A stretch of DNA of 64,000 nucleotides from Aporrectodea caliginosa (GCA_020284085.1 JACEVL010000482.1:112001-176000); one strand, 5' to 3'. Positions 26,101-57,075 are shown, counted from the first letter of the stretch. Numbers and translations are program-made. The notes: generated by a model from the letters alone, not told the origin.

Positions 26101-26325
26101 AATATGATTTTTTTCACTGCTTTGTTATGGCAGCAATAATTTTTTTTCTAGGATCACACCATTTCTACTGATCAGTTGCGCAAAGCCTATCCTTGCTGGA
26201 ACAAGTTCATGGAAATTCGGCAACAGCTTGATCCAGATGGAGTGTTCTTGAATGACAATCTGAGGAAAGTATTCGGAATTGGCAATTCCCCAAACAAGTC
26301 CAACGGTGAAGCAAAGGAACACTAA
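17104..26325 (+). CDS. GULO: L-gulonolactone oxidase, complete 11-exon gene
   Basis: Flavoenzyme of the ER membrane that oxidises L-gulono-1,4-lactone, the last step of ascorbate synthesis. Exons: 17104-17208, 18806-18931, 19410-19504, 20250-20340, 21199-21384, 22353-22460, 22760-22836, 23838-23987, 24674-24832, 25417-25507, 26152-26325. All junctions are GT-AG and all phases match, giving 453 residues (vertebrate GULO is about 440). It starts [18 protein letters not shown]. The FAD-binding part has [12 protein letters not shown] with His54, at the same number as the covalent-FAD His of rat [15 protein letters not shown] and [14 protein letters not shown] follow. Residues about 245-285 are hydrophobic ([17 protein letters not shown]), the membrane region. 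[11 protein letters not shown] and the family HWAK motif (393-396) are intact. The exon-1 acceptor TTTTAG sits 4 bases before the ATG, so a non-coding 5' exon is expected upstream. Confidence 0.96.
17396..17570 (+). repeat. Dispersed repeat, AGCTTATTCACGAGCGCTG family
   Basis: Lies in GULO intron 1. It matches the copies at 5749 and 36460 and includes the downstream stretch GGTTTCCAGAGGATCAGAGAG. Confidence 0.6.
18096..18323 (-). repeat. tRNA-derived SINE family A, near full length
   Basis: In GULO intron 1. On the minus strand the head reads CCCGATAGCGCATTGGATAA ... GAGTTCGAATCCCGTAGGGC (A and B boxes), followed by the common body and an (ATT)n tail at the low-coordinate end. Confidence 0.88.
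18560..18715 (-). repeat. Probable LINE 3'-end fragment
   Basis: The stretch TATAGCGCCATTTCAAAG followed by GGAGCTACATTTG/GGAACGGCCTTCC-type sequence on the minus strand resembles the C-terminal end of a LINE ORF. It is short and decayed. Confidence 0.35.
19957..20126. mobile_element. Decayed hAT-type MITE in GULO intron 3
   Basis: The ends CATGGGCACATCTAGG and CCTGGCTATGCCCTTG are imperfect inverted repeats (about 12 of 16). The flanking octamers TTGTGTAA and TCATGTAA agree at 6 of 8 positions. The interior has the G-run then C-run composition of the other MITEs in the window. Confidence 0.55.
21405..21570. mobile_element. hAT-type MITE, TSD TAGATACA, in GULO intron 5
   Basis: A 166-bp element with ends CAGGGACGTAACTAG and CTAGTTATGCCACTG, flanked by the perfect duplication TAGATACA (21397-21404 and 21571-21578). 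It starts only 20 bases after the splice donor of exon 5 but leaves the donor intact. Confidence 0.9.
24018..24240 (-). repeat. tRNA-derived SINE family A
   Basis: In GULO intron 8, 30 bases after the exon-8 donor. It has the same body and an (AAT)n tail. The head has GAGTTCGAGCCCC as a diverged B box. Confidence 0.85.
24340..24625 (-). repeat. Second tRNA-derived SINE type
   Basis: An AAT tail at 24333-24350 precedes a body containing CTTTATTATTTCAAGCCGAC. The minus-strand head includes GGGATCGGTTCCCGCTATCC, a B-box-like hairpin. It differs from family A. Confidence 0.55.
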
Positions 26326-26754
26326 GTTACTAACTGGAAATTGAAATAAATCAGCACAAATCTTCAGGGTTTCATATCATGACTCTATCATTGAATTTGA
26401 CATGGAATTTTTTTCTGTTTTTCTGGCGTTGTGAATGAGGCATTTATATAGCACTTGAATCATGTATGTGTTCCATTTGATGTGCATTTGAGTTTATAGC
26501 TTGACATTTTGCCAGAATATCGTTGTAACGCTGTCTTCAGTTGCTGTGTCCAAAACCGCTTATGTTGGGGCTGTGCTGTAATGATGTCCTGGGTTTTGTT
26601 AAACGAAATTTTGAAATCATGTCCAGACCATGTTATCCTGGAATTAAGGTTATGGAAGGCATGTTTGTAAGGATGCTTTGGCGTACTATGTAGACATTTT
26701 CAACTGTTGCATGTATTTTGAAAGTGGCAATGTGAAGTTGTTTGTTTTTCATTT

Positions 26755-26760
26755 AATAAA
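26755..26760 (+). terminator. Poly(A) signal candidate for GULO
   Basis: AATAAA, 430 bases after the stop codon and followed by a GT-rich stretch (TTGTTCTGTC ... GTTTGTTTTG). A nearer AATAAA at about 26345 is an alternative. Confidence 0.5.
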
Positions 26761-26899
26761 GTGATTGTTCTGTCAAATGGAGTTTGTTTTGTCAAATGGA
26801 GTTATTCTCTCTGCTTTAAGTTAGTGTTGGATTTGCAAAGAAAGTGTGTACATTATCGTCAGTGGTTGCTCCAGGATTTGATGTTGGGCAGGGGCTGTA

Positions 26900-28774
26900 A
26901 GATACATAAATGTCAATGTGTAATATAAAATCCAAAATTTCTAAGCATCCGCCTATATGCCAGAGTTATATCAAACTAAGTCGAGAGCTACGTCAGAGTC
27001 CCGGAGTGAAGTTGGAGGAGCTTGGTGGAGTATTACATTGTGTAGGCCTACGGTGGGTCTGCTGCAGTGTCCAGGTTATTATGGCACTTGTACGAATTGT
27101 GTACAAATGCAAACTACCAATAGTGTGTGGCTTTGTCAATTGTTTTTAGTACGACATTACGCCTCGCATCTGGTGACTGCCAAGTGACATCATATTGTTC
27201 ATTAATGATTACTAATCTAGCCCTTATCCTGTTTTAAGAAGAGAAGACGTCTTTGATATTTCTTTGGTGATACTGATCGAGGGAAAGCGGATCATTCTAC
27301 TCGTTAGGAAATGGTTGTGAACAACATGAAGTCATAAGAGAATTGAGGCAGAGAGAAACTGCAGTCAACTGAGAACTTTTTATTTCCAGAAGCACAATGC
27401 ATATAACCATTAACAACAATTATAACAAGACTTACATATCGGTGCATTGACTAGGGAACAGGGGAGACCCAAAAGGGGCCCAAGCCTCGCTTAATTAGGG
27501 TCACCCTTTTTAACAATAATCAATTATGGCTGGTTATAGAAAGAAAGGTTCAATTCAATAATGTTCTTAATTACAGTCATAATGTTCTTAATTACAGTCA
27601 TGTAATTTATAGTGGGATAATCGCTGTTCACCTGATCATTGCGTTCAACACTTGAAGCAGCTAGCAGTTAATACACTAAATGTCAAATGATGAACGCTGG
27701 TGTCTCGCAAAGCTTACTTTAACTGCATCTATAAAAAATTATTATACAAAGGCATTAAGTTTGCTCATTTATGCGCTATATGAACACATTTACTCTAAAA
27801 TATTAGTCATGCCGGTTGCATGCTGAGGCGGCCATTTTAAATTCTCAGTTGTTTCCTATGAGATGTGGTTTCTTAGTTTGCTGAGGATTATGTCAGATAA
27901 ACAGAAGAGATTAACTTCTGCAAAAAGCTTTATTCATGGGTAAATTAAATTAATACATAAACTCCTTAAAAGCCCGCTACACTTATGACTCATGCCACTG
28001 GATGCCTTGTCCCCGTTAAGCCGTACATACGGGGTCAACCCGAATCCCCGAAACCCGAATAGCTATTCATTTTGTACGCCAACTGCACAAAGAGATGAAG
28101 AGCATTATTTAGTCAGGTTTTACTTACCACAGTTTTATACTATACACAGAGACATTTAAAGATATGAAAATCTGCATAAGGTTTTATGGTAATCCTGCAT
28201 TTTAGTGTATTTTAATTTTTCATTGAACGTTTCCTGTATTTTATCGTATTTTATTAGTTCTCTTATCTGGCGGAGTAAATGGAAGTTGGATTGATGAAAA
28301 GAATTCTTTGCGAATTTTAGAAACTGGATTGATGAGAATAATTCAATGCGTTAAAATGGAAGTTATATTGATGAAAACAATTTCCACGTTGATGACAGTT
28401 ATCATTAAAATAACTCAAATAATTAAATACACCATCGAGTTGACCATCCATAATAATAAAATACGCTGTTACTTTTCACTGGAGAAAAAACAAGAATAAA
28501 ATACGCTGAAATGCAGCATTACCAGGTTTTAGACATCTGTGATACATAAAAGCCAAGAAAGTAAAAGCCTTGATATGCAGAAGGTCAGAGCATAATAATG
28601 AAATGATGCTTTTGTCATGAACAAGTGTTGAAAATATGGAAGGTTTTTCAGCTTTAATTATTCAACAAGATGAAGCTTGCATAAAATAAATGTGCTAAGG
28701 AAAGTGAAGTCAAATACACTGTATAGTTTAATTTTCAGTAATATCTGTAAGAATATTGGCATCATTGTTTACTG
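26900..28774. other. Intergenic, GULO to ETAA1-like gene
   Basis: No exon can be supported. The sequence probably contains the promoter, and perhaps a 5' exon, of the downstream gene. I see no TATA or CpG-rich block that fixes a start site. Confidence 0.4.
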
Positions 28775-31700
28775 ATGGTAGTAGCAAGTTTCATGTCTTC
28801 AAAAAGTGTTAGCTGGTCTAGTCATTCAATAATAATATTGTATTTAAGCAAAAGGACAACAGGAAGACCTTTCAAGAGATCTCCGTCTGAAAAGACGATT
28901 GATGCCATGCCACCCACTTCATGTTATACAGACCTGCTGCCATCGCAGGATGTTAACACGATTGAAGTCAACTGGGAGAGTCCAAAGATTTCCCAAGGTG
29001 CTTATCTAATCTGAACTTATTAATCATAGGAAATTACATCTTCTATATCTTGTCTAATGAATGTAAGCTGAAGATTAATAAGGAATATTCTTACTTACAG
29101 TACCATAATCTATTTTGATCTTACCTGAGACTTTAAAGGACCAGTTATCATCATACAGCACAAGGTATTGATAAATATTCATTTGGATTGAAACCAGAGC
29201 ACACAGTTGTATGCATTGGAGGAGAGGAGTCACTTGATATTGACAGACTTGTATTAAAGTGTTATCCTGCTGTTGGAATGCTCTTGCATTGTCACGTTTA
29301 TACTTAGCTAAACGTTGTCGTGTTCATACTAGCTAAGAGATCATTAAAGCCAAGCTACTGCACCTCTGTGGACTGTTGCTTATATATATGCAATGTTGTG
29401 CATGCATGTTTATATGTGTGTATTTATGTAAGTATCTAGACATTTGACATAAATGTAAATCTTTTAAATTTGTTAGCGCCACACAAAAGCCACATCAGGA
29501 ATACCAGCTTATTCACCGGCTAGGTCATGTAAGTGCACCAGAAAAGTGCCTAAATATGTACATTTACATAGTTCGCTTTAGACACCTCACAATGATCAGT
29601 CTTAACAGGAATATTTCTTTTGGTTTTTGTATTGCTTTAGGGCGGCAGTCGAGAGTGAAGTCGACGGCCGATCTGTTGCCAAATTTATCACCAACAGACA
29701 GCAATGAGGTAGAGCAGGATTCCTTTCTTTCCGAAATCATGTGTGTTGTGGGACTTGACAACAGAAAAACGTGTAATTCAGTCGAGTTGTGAGTGTTAAG
29801 TTGCACTAGTATATTTATGCTGCTTGCATCAGGAGTCTGTGAAAAAACGTTTCAGTTTGTTTTGTAAATTTGTGCATGTATTAACACTTTAACGACGAGC
29901 TACATTGGTTTCCCAGTCACTTCTAGTACATGCTCATCGTTAAAGTGTTAATGTTGTGTGTAAACACTTAATATTTAGCTCCTTGTAACTGAAACAATAT
30001 AGATTTTAGTTTCCATCTAGCTCTAGCACGCTTCAGAACAGTGATAGTGGAATAAGCTCGTTGCTGCCTTTGGTAAGTCTCCTGATGCCTTGGAATTAGA
30101 AAGTGGTGCTTTTAGAATATATGAAACCGTGGTGCTTAATTGTATTACATGAATTGTAATATAACACAGACCAGAAGACGGATCCAAGCATTAGGTTCGC
30201 TTTATGTTGTGACCTCACCATAATACTTCATTGAGCTTTCTTAGGCAGTTTTATAAGTCTGCACTCCTTACTGTCAGATATTGCAGTCTATCAGCAGATT
30301 CCTTGGCTCTTACTGTGGCTCATACCAAAACACTGTAGGGCCTCAGGCAGTTTTCAGTGGCAGGTCTAAAGCTTTGGAATTTGCCACCCAGTTTTGTATG
30401 TTTTGTCAGTTCTCTGTCATTAAGAAGTAAACTTATAATTCATCTGTTTCAGCTTGCTTAGGCCTACATGACTTGTCTGCTGGTTTGTCTAATTTGTCAG
30501 ATGTTGACATGGCTTCTCTAATGAGTCATGACTGACTACGATTTCACTTGAAGTGACCAGCTGTTGCTGTTTCATGCGTTATATTATCAGCGCTGTTGAA
30601 GTCATTACCGGTAGATTAGATTAGATTAGAAGCAGTGATTTTTCAGTGGATGATCTCATTTGATTTTGTTGGTTTCAGGTTACTCCTCCGTCATGCTCCC
30701 CACTGATTCAGATCCGATACAGGAGCCCCTTAAATTCCCAGTTGATGTCTACCCCTGTGAGACACCAAGGGTAAGGGTTTTTGCATGTTTAAGCATTATG
30801 CTTCTTTGCACTTCTGCATCAAATCTTCTGTGCTTGCATTTTTGTCATGTGTTATTTTCCTGGTTTGGTCACTTCAGAAGACAGTTATTACCAGCATTGT
30901 CTTGCAATTCTCCTAAAAAATGCTTGACCCAACTCTGATGGCTGTCGTTGATGACACAACCTTGTAATAAATTGACCCATTACCTTACCTAAGGTGGTCA
31001 CTTGGTGTATGTGATACTACAACACAATCAGCTGCAGTGAAATTAAGCAGCATTGAGCTGGGTTAGTACTTGGATGGCTCACTGTCCATAGAGTACCATG
31101 CCATTTGGCGCCCACTTAGCCTCATGAATCTCAGAAACAAGGTTTTTACAGAGGCTTGTTGACAAGTGTGTTGCAGTTACTGTTATTATTTACCGTGGTG
31201 TTCAAATGCACTGTTAAGATTTCATTCCTGTCTAAATTGAACGCTATGGTCGTGTTTCTGCCGCTTATCTTGGCCACATCCATAAGTGTTAACTTAGAAT
31301 CAATTTTGTTTGGAATAATACTCAAGACAGGAGTTCAAAGCCTTTAACTTTTTGTTTCTGTGTGTAGCGGCAGAGAGAAGAACGTGCAGAGAAGAATGAA
31401 TTCGAAGCCAAGCAAAGATGATGTTATGCAACATGTCATCAATGCAATATCCTCCTGCCACAACAAAGACCTTAAAAACCAAACAGCGTCTGACATTTCC
31501 GAGTACGTTATTTATCATCCTTACGTTTTCTGTTGTCAGAAGCATAATTTTCAGTATCGAACCATCACTCAGAATTACTAAAATGGGATATCTGAGCCAC
31601 AACTTTACCAAATGAAAATTCATAATCAACATGCGCTCTTTTTAAAGATGCATTTGTCAGCCATTTGGACTGAAATGATTGTCATGACCTGATGTCATTA

Positions 31701-34605
31701 TTAAATTCATGTTTGTTGTTTCAGTCCTGTGAGAATTGACCTCGTCATCAACGAGTCAACCGAGATCCGAAATGGAATAACGGTTGGCCACGTAGCTGCT
31801 GTGTTGTCCTCATCGTTAGAGTCTCGAAGTCAACATTCCACCAAAGACAACTCCTTGTCGACGGTCAACCACATCACCAAAAAAGACGTCGTTGCAGTGA
31901 TAGCCCAACTGGATTCATCAACTGCTGAAAATGATAATTGGACAGACGATGAATTCTTCTTGAGTGAAGCCGTCCTTGAAGCAACTCAAGCAACAACAAA
32001 CATTTGCCCAGCAATTCCCCACTCGGAGAATTCTCGTTCAAGTAGTCCCCAGTGTACCAAGCGAAAGAGCAAAGTGGCCAACATGCCTGAGCTCGGTGTT
32101 AAGAAATCGGGAAGATATACGTTTGCACTAGAGGATGGTAAGACGTCAAGGACATCAGTTCGATCAGAGCTACCTCCTGTTTCATTATACAAGCCGTTAT
32201 TTCCACCTCCACCAATTAACCGATGTGTAGTGGAAAAAGCAGGTTCTCTGGAAAATAAAGAGTTACCAGGTGACACAAGCTTAACGGACGAATTGCTGGC
32301 AACTATTGCTGAACCAGATTTCTTCCTAGACTCGCAAGTCGATAATAAGTTGCCAGTTGACAAGGGTTGCCATTCACTTGGCAATGAATCTGAAATTGTT
32401 GGCTCAACTAAGTCAAGGCATGATGAAAATGCTTGCAAATTTACTGGTATGTTCACTTTGCATCTACCTTTCGTGTGAATTGTTACTATTTCTTAGTTTC
32501 TTAGAAGGATCCTGAAGAATTTAAATATTAGATTTTGGAAAATGTGCTGCAATTTGATTATTATTATGATAAACCGGGTTAAACCCTACTATTTAGTATT
32601 GTCTGGTGAGGTTTAAATGAGTGCCTAGGCTCACAGCATAATCTTTGCTTCGAGGCATGAAGGTAACATCATAAGAGAGGAATGTTATTACTATTATTGT
32701 TACTGTCTTCTTTTGGTCTCAGCTATCTTGGATTTTAAAGTATTTTGTTGTCTGCATGTGTAACCATTCTTTCCATAAGAATACAAAGATACATGATCAT
32801 CAGATGTGATTGTTAAACAAGTATCGTAAACGCGCTACTGTCACTACCATTAGGCAGTTTTGTGCAATAAATCCGAAAAATCATATCTGTTAATTTAAGT
32901 CTACAAAGTCGTTTGCACAAGCACCATTATTTTTTTGCATTTCTGTACTAGAGTTAATTCATTTGATTTGATTTAGTAGAATGAATTCACCCTCTGCCTT
33001 CAAAGATGTAATTAGGATGACCCTGATGGCAGAATGTTTGTTCTTTTTGGATTTGTTCATTAACATCAATGCCTGTGACTGACTGGAACTGTTCTGTTTG
33101 ATGTTTATTGGTGAGCAGTAACGGATCTGAATTTGAAAATCTAAATTTAACCAATCCAACAAATGTGAAGGGACTTTTTAAATATGAGAAGTTTTGCATA
33201 GAAGATCAGAATTCTGCTGGTTTAAATTCAATAACAGGATAACATATAAGTTTACTTTCATTTAGGAATCAAAGATGAACCTGATGTATCGGATATGTTT
33301 GGTGATGATATCAGTGATGACGGCCTCACTGAGCAACAATTGATGGCCTTATTGGATACAGTTGAATGTAAGTGACTGGTTACGATTTTAATGTGAACAC
33401 TTTCTGTACTGTTAAACTTTTTGCGTGTGAAATTTCTATTCGTAATGACTAATTTCGTTTAGGTAAGCCTAGACAGCACTTTTATTAATACCTTAAATTG
33501 TAATTTGATCAAAATATTTGGTATGACACAACTTCAAGAGTGACTAATCATTTGAAGAGAACTAAATTAGCGGCATAATAGCTTCTAGATACATACCCAC
33601 ACCTGCTATCCTGTTTGCGTACAACATCAGTTAATAATTTTAAGGGTAATGAATTTGGAAGTTGATCATTTGCCTTGGAAATTATATGAACTGATTATTC
33701 GTATGAAACTGGTATATTTTGCTGTAATTTCAACTTTGGTCTTTTGAAAGAACATTGTTTAGAGCACTCGATGGCATATTAATGGAATCTACAGCTGGAG
33801 TTTTACTAGTCTTACTTCATGGGTTGAATTTGTTTTATTTGACCTTAATCAATTGAAATGGTTCACTTGATGGTTTAGTCTTAATCGATTCAAATTTGGT
33901 CTAAACAGATTGATTGAATTCATTTGATATAAATAATAACAGTGACATTTTTATACTGTTGCAGCACAAGTGACTCAGTCGATCGAACCTGTAGCTGGTG
34001 CGCTTTCAGTTACTGTGGCCACAACTAATATGTCGTCAAGATTCTCCAAAGGATCCTCTACATCAGCGACCGCAAATACATGCCAAAATTATGTTACTGC
34101 TGAGAAAACTACGAACTTCGGGCGTGTTGCGAGTTTCAACACTTTTTCAACCATCCAACGAAATGCTCTTCGGGTTCCACTTAGTGAAAGCAAAAACACT
34201 CAAATTAAAAACAAAGTGTCCACACCCTGTGCAACAGGAAATGCTTCCAAGTCCATTCCAACAAAAGGGAATTCATCTCCAAGTAAAACTGGTGCTGTAA
34301 ACCCTGTTAAAACCGGAAATGTGAGCACAAATTCACGTAATATGACATCATCTGTTCAGTCTTTTGTAAGGTCAAGTGAGATGAAGGAACGCTCTTTCAT
34401 CTCCTCTGTCACTCGCTTGAATGTAAAGTCACTCAGCAGTGACTCCATCATGGTGCCTTGTGGGACGGACCGTAACAGGTTTGGAAGAAGTTCCCAGAAT
34501 CAGACAACAGGTGGCCAGAGTCAGAAATATTCAGCTGCAGAAATCGAGCAAAAGAAACGGGAGGCTCTGCGAAAGCGAGAACTGAAGCTGAAGGGAAAAC
34601 AGTAA
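28775..34605 (+). CDS. ETAA1-like ATR-activating, RPA-binding protein
   Basis: ETAA1 is brought to stalled replication forks by RPA and activates the ATR kinase. Exons: 28775-28997, 29641-29788, 30021-30072, 30679-30770, 31368-31502, 31725-32446, 33266-33367, 33965-34605. All are GT-AG with matching phases, about 704 residues (human about 926). Three signs support the call. (1) An N-terminal RPFKR...VNTIEVNWESPK (W67) resembles the ETAA1 ATR-activation motif, a Trp before Ser-Pro after a basic patch. (2) A middle acidic DNWTDDEFFLSEAVLEATQ (about 287-305) resembles an RPA70-binding stretch. (3) The C-terminus KYSAAEIEQKKREALRKREL closely resembles the RPA32-binding helix that ends ETAA1 and is shared with SMARCAL1, TIPIN and UNG2. 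The rest is Ser/Thr-rich and probably disordered. The start codon is uncertain; an upstream exon may exist. Confidence 0.6.
30991..31110 (+). repeat. 5S rRNA-derived sequence (SINE3-like or 5S pseudogene)
   Basis: TTAAGCAGCATTGAGCTGGG followed by GGTTAGTACTTGGATGG matches the internal control region (A box, intermediate element, C box) of 5S rRNA. GAGTACCATGCC corresponds to the ACCAGGTGC region. The 5' third is badly diverged. It sits in intron 4 of the ETAA1-like gene. A tail typical of SINE3 is not clear, so a simple 5S retro-pseudogene is possible. Confidence 0.72.
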
Positions 34606-35011
34606 TCTACATGTGCATAACTTAGAATGTAACAGTTTTGTACTTGTTTTTTAAGCTTGTGAATGAATCATTCTTAAACCATTCTGTTGAGTGTTGATAG
34701 TACACATTGGTGGTACTAGGCTTTCAAAGAAAGACCATTGACCAGGAACAATGCTCTTCAGTTCATGACCGATTCAACTAGCTGATTAAATGTGAAGTGG
34801 CCGATAATGTTGGGCTGGAGCAGAGTTGTGGAAAGGTCTCAGTTTGAAGCCACGTGCTACATGCGTAACTAGTTGTAGAGGCACCACTGACTGCACAGTA
34901 CAGTGTGGCCATTTTATGCTAGATTACCCGGTAGGTGCATTCAGATTGTGAAACTAAGAAAGGGGACTGCTGCAATTGAAATTTTACTAGTAGTGTGATT
35001 ATAAATTGATA

Positions 35012-35017
35012 AATAAA
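35012..35017 (+). terminator. Poly(A) signal candidate, ETAA1-like gene
   Basis: AATAAA 407 bases after the stop, followed by a TGTGTGTG-containing stretch at about 35045. Confidence 0.5.
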
Positions 35018-35346
35018 TTGTAATTATAAAACTGCTTGTAGCGTGAGTGTGTGTACTTTGAGACGCATTTACAGTCTGTTATGACCAAAGTGTCTGGTCA
35101 CCAATTGACAAGTATGTAATTTGTGATAGAAAATTCTGGAGTAATTGAAAATTTATGCATAATGTGTGATTATCATTATATGTGTTGAGAATTAGCATGT
35201 CAGTTGTTTGGTGTTGATATGTAGGTATATCTAGATTTTGATACCCAGTGTATTGTGTAGAATTGGAAGTTATTTTTGAGCAGCTCAAACTAAAGTACTG
35301 TTGTCCAGTGGTTGAACTGTTGTATGTATAATTCATGAAAAATAAT

Positions 35347-36050
35347 CTAAGACAAGAGGAAGTCGTGTCTCCTATTTTTGTAAATGTTGTATTTAGGCAT
35401 CTTTTGGAAATCTAATTCTTTCATTTGATATTTTACATTTTCAGCCAAGGAATTGTAGAGACTCCATCTAATTTTCTTAGAACGTTTAGCATGCTCCTCA
35501 AACGCTATGCTTGGATGTGACGCCATGTCATGAATATATACTAATGCTGTAATGCCTGTGTGTGTCTGACTTGCCAAATAATAGGTTTCTATGTCAGTCG
35601 GCTGATCCTTCAAGCACAATTAATTTGATTTAATGATTCATTACTGTTGCTGTAGGTGAAGTGGGTGTATGAATAATAGCAGGTTTGTTTCTGTAGGCTG
35701 GCTACAGTATATGCTAATTTGGTATTCATGGAAACTTTAATCTTTTGGTTTCCATGGCTATTTTTTGTTCTCTCATTTTGAGTCTCTGTTGACTTGGATT
35801 TTATTTTGACTGGTGAAGTCACAGACAGTGTTCTTATCAGTTTTTTGTTTCCGAAGCCAACTACGTTTTCAAGATTGAAATGAAAAGTACTACATTGTTG
35901 ACCTGAGTTCAGTTTGTTGCCTAGGTTCTGTTTCTCATCAGGGTACATCCAAACATGACCCCTGATGACCTCTGTGCTACGTTTAAAGCCTGTTGGGATA
36001 GCTTTTCTTTGCGTATTGTCACTCCCAACTGCATAGTTTGCACAAATCAA
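35347..36050 (-). other. Unidentified open frames between two genes
   Basis: Two minus-strand open frames overlap by a few bases: 35610-36050 (146 codons, contains IRGHVWMYPDEKQNLG) and 35347-35619 (90 codons, contains KDQPTDIETYYLASQTHTG and HAKRSKKIRWSLYNSLAENV). Their composition is more protein-like than chance. They lie 590 bases past the CPT1-like stop, on the same strand, so they could be its 3' UTR or remains of another gene. I do not recognise either. Confidence 0.3.
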
Positions 36051-36459
36051 ATACTACTTCAAATTGCTTCAGAATAGACAATTAGTTATTGTGTGGCCAG
36101 TATAAGAATTTAACATCATGCCTTTCAAATACATATGTATGCCTTCCTTACAACAGTAATTGCATAGCACCATCTGTCTTGGGATCATTTGCTGCATAAA
36201 TTTAAACCATTCCATAACCTGCCATAACTGTGCTAAAGAAATCTCCCGATTTAATTAGGTACAATCATGTATAACGAAGAAAACAAAATGGCAGAAAACG
36301 ATATTGGAATAAAAAAATCCGGAGCTGTGTATTTAGTGTGAAAATCGTTCATGTTTTAGTAAATCCCATTATAATGACCAGTCATTTAATTATTTTCATC
36401 TGCAGAACTGTGAAATGGATGGGATCTAATCGTAACGTTTAAATGTCTAAACCATTGCT

Positions 36460-36605
36460 TTCATGCTAAGCACATGACACCAGCCTATTCACGAGCGCTG
36501 CGTCATATCAGAGGGGTTGCCAAGAGATAAAAAAAAGAAGTGGAGTTCCAAGTCCAGTTGCCAGAGGAACAGAGAGAGAAGGAGACAAGGAGATGCTAAG
36601 GTGGA
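36460..36605 (+). repeat. Dispersed repeat, AGCTTATTCACGAGCGCTG family
   Basis: CACCAGCCTATTCACGAGCGCTGCG with the downstream GTTGCCAGAGGAACAGAGAG block, as at 17.4 kb. It ends about 35 bases before the last CPT1-like coding base. Confidence 0.6.
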
Positions 36606-36639
36606 GTCCGTCGGGTACTAGTCATTGATGATCGTCGTT

Positions 36640-55927
<19,288 letters not shown>

Positions 55928-56078
55928 GGTTGCCTGCAAGTCCCAACTGACCGAGAGCGTCGTAATATTAACACTGACTACTAACTGACTACTCTTGCAA
56001 TATTAAATCGATAATACTATTTCGCAATATTTATAAAAATATCTTTGCATATTAAACAGATATCGAGTCACCTGCCAA

Positions 56079-56165
56079 CCAATCAGAAACTTCGGCTCAT
56101 TAATCGTCTCAGCTGCTGCCCAATCGGATTTAGCAGTTCAAACAACGATCCCTGCGCTGGCCAAT
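56079..56165 (-). promoter_or_regulatory. Three CCAAT boxes at exact 41-bp spacing, CPT1-like promoter
   Basis: CCAATCA at 56079, CCAATCG at 56120 and CCAATCA at 56161 all fit the NF-Y consensus and lie 152-238 bases upstream of the CPT1-like ATG (55925-55927). An AT-rich TTTATAAATATT-like stretch at about 56023-56034 lies between them and the start. This supports transcription starting just before the first coding exon, hence no upstream coding exon. Confidence 0.6.
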
Positions 56166-56714
56166 CACGTCAAGTGGAATATCAATTATCAGGTGTGACA
56201 ATTTCTGACCCTCCACTTAGAAAAGTCACAACAAAGTTATCGTGTCTGAGTCAAGACTGAAGCTATGCAATCAGGGCCACAAATTAAGTACGAAGGTCCC
56301 AGAGCTCAGCTTCTAGGTCACAAGATAGGCCTCAACATTGTATGCCAATAATTGTAATCGGATTTCATAGGTTGATGTCATGATAAGCGCGTGCGAGCCT
56401 GGGGTCCCTCAGAACAGTTATACGGAATTAGCAAACCTCCACGGCTTGTCCTAAATTTGGCGATATAATACACTTATAATTATGTGTGTAGTGACGTTGT
56501 GGTTTAAGATAAGGTCTGATCGAGGTCATCGGCCCTAGTAGGCACAGTACATTCATGTAAATGTAACTGGAATGTACACGTTTTTTGGTGACCGCAAATG
56601 ACCTCGACCCTGCAGTTAAACATTACATTAAATTACATTGAATCTAGTTACATTACTGTGTAGGCCTATAATAGGCCTAAAACATATAATGCTTATATCA
56701 GGCATGCTGTCTCC

Positions 56715-56870
56715 TCGGCTTGACCTCCCCGGATTTTGACCTGGCACCGAAACGAACAGAGGAGTTTGGCTATTGCGGCTTGATTTGATATAGCGCCGGT
56801 GATACGCTGGTCTCCCTGACGTGGCTTTTGTGGGCGCTGAGAAATTTTCGAAGATTTACACTACATTACA
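56715..56870 (+). repeat. GCTTGACC...GGGCGCTG repeat copy
   Basis: CGGCTTGACCTCCCC head and GGCTTTTGTGGGCGCTGAGAAATTTTCGAAGAT tail, as at 47.1 kb. Confidence 0.6.
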
Positions 56871-57075
56871 TTACAAGTGAGCAGATTGATTAGAAAACAG
56901 GAGTGAGTGATTATGTTTGGGGATTTTAGCGACAGAACGAGCATTCTGCCAAAAGGCAGTTTACTTGAGTTGTGTCTATTTTCAGGAGAAGGGAACTGCA
57001 CAAGTCTAAATGTTTGCTCGGTAACATCCTCTCAGCGGATTTGCAGTATCCTTTTTCCACGGAGGTGAGGTGTTG

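Noticed and set aside
31986..32456. 156-codon minus-strand frame
   Set aside because: Antisense shadow of ETAA1-like exon 6, which has correct splice sites and phase.
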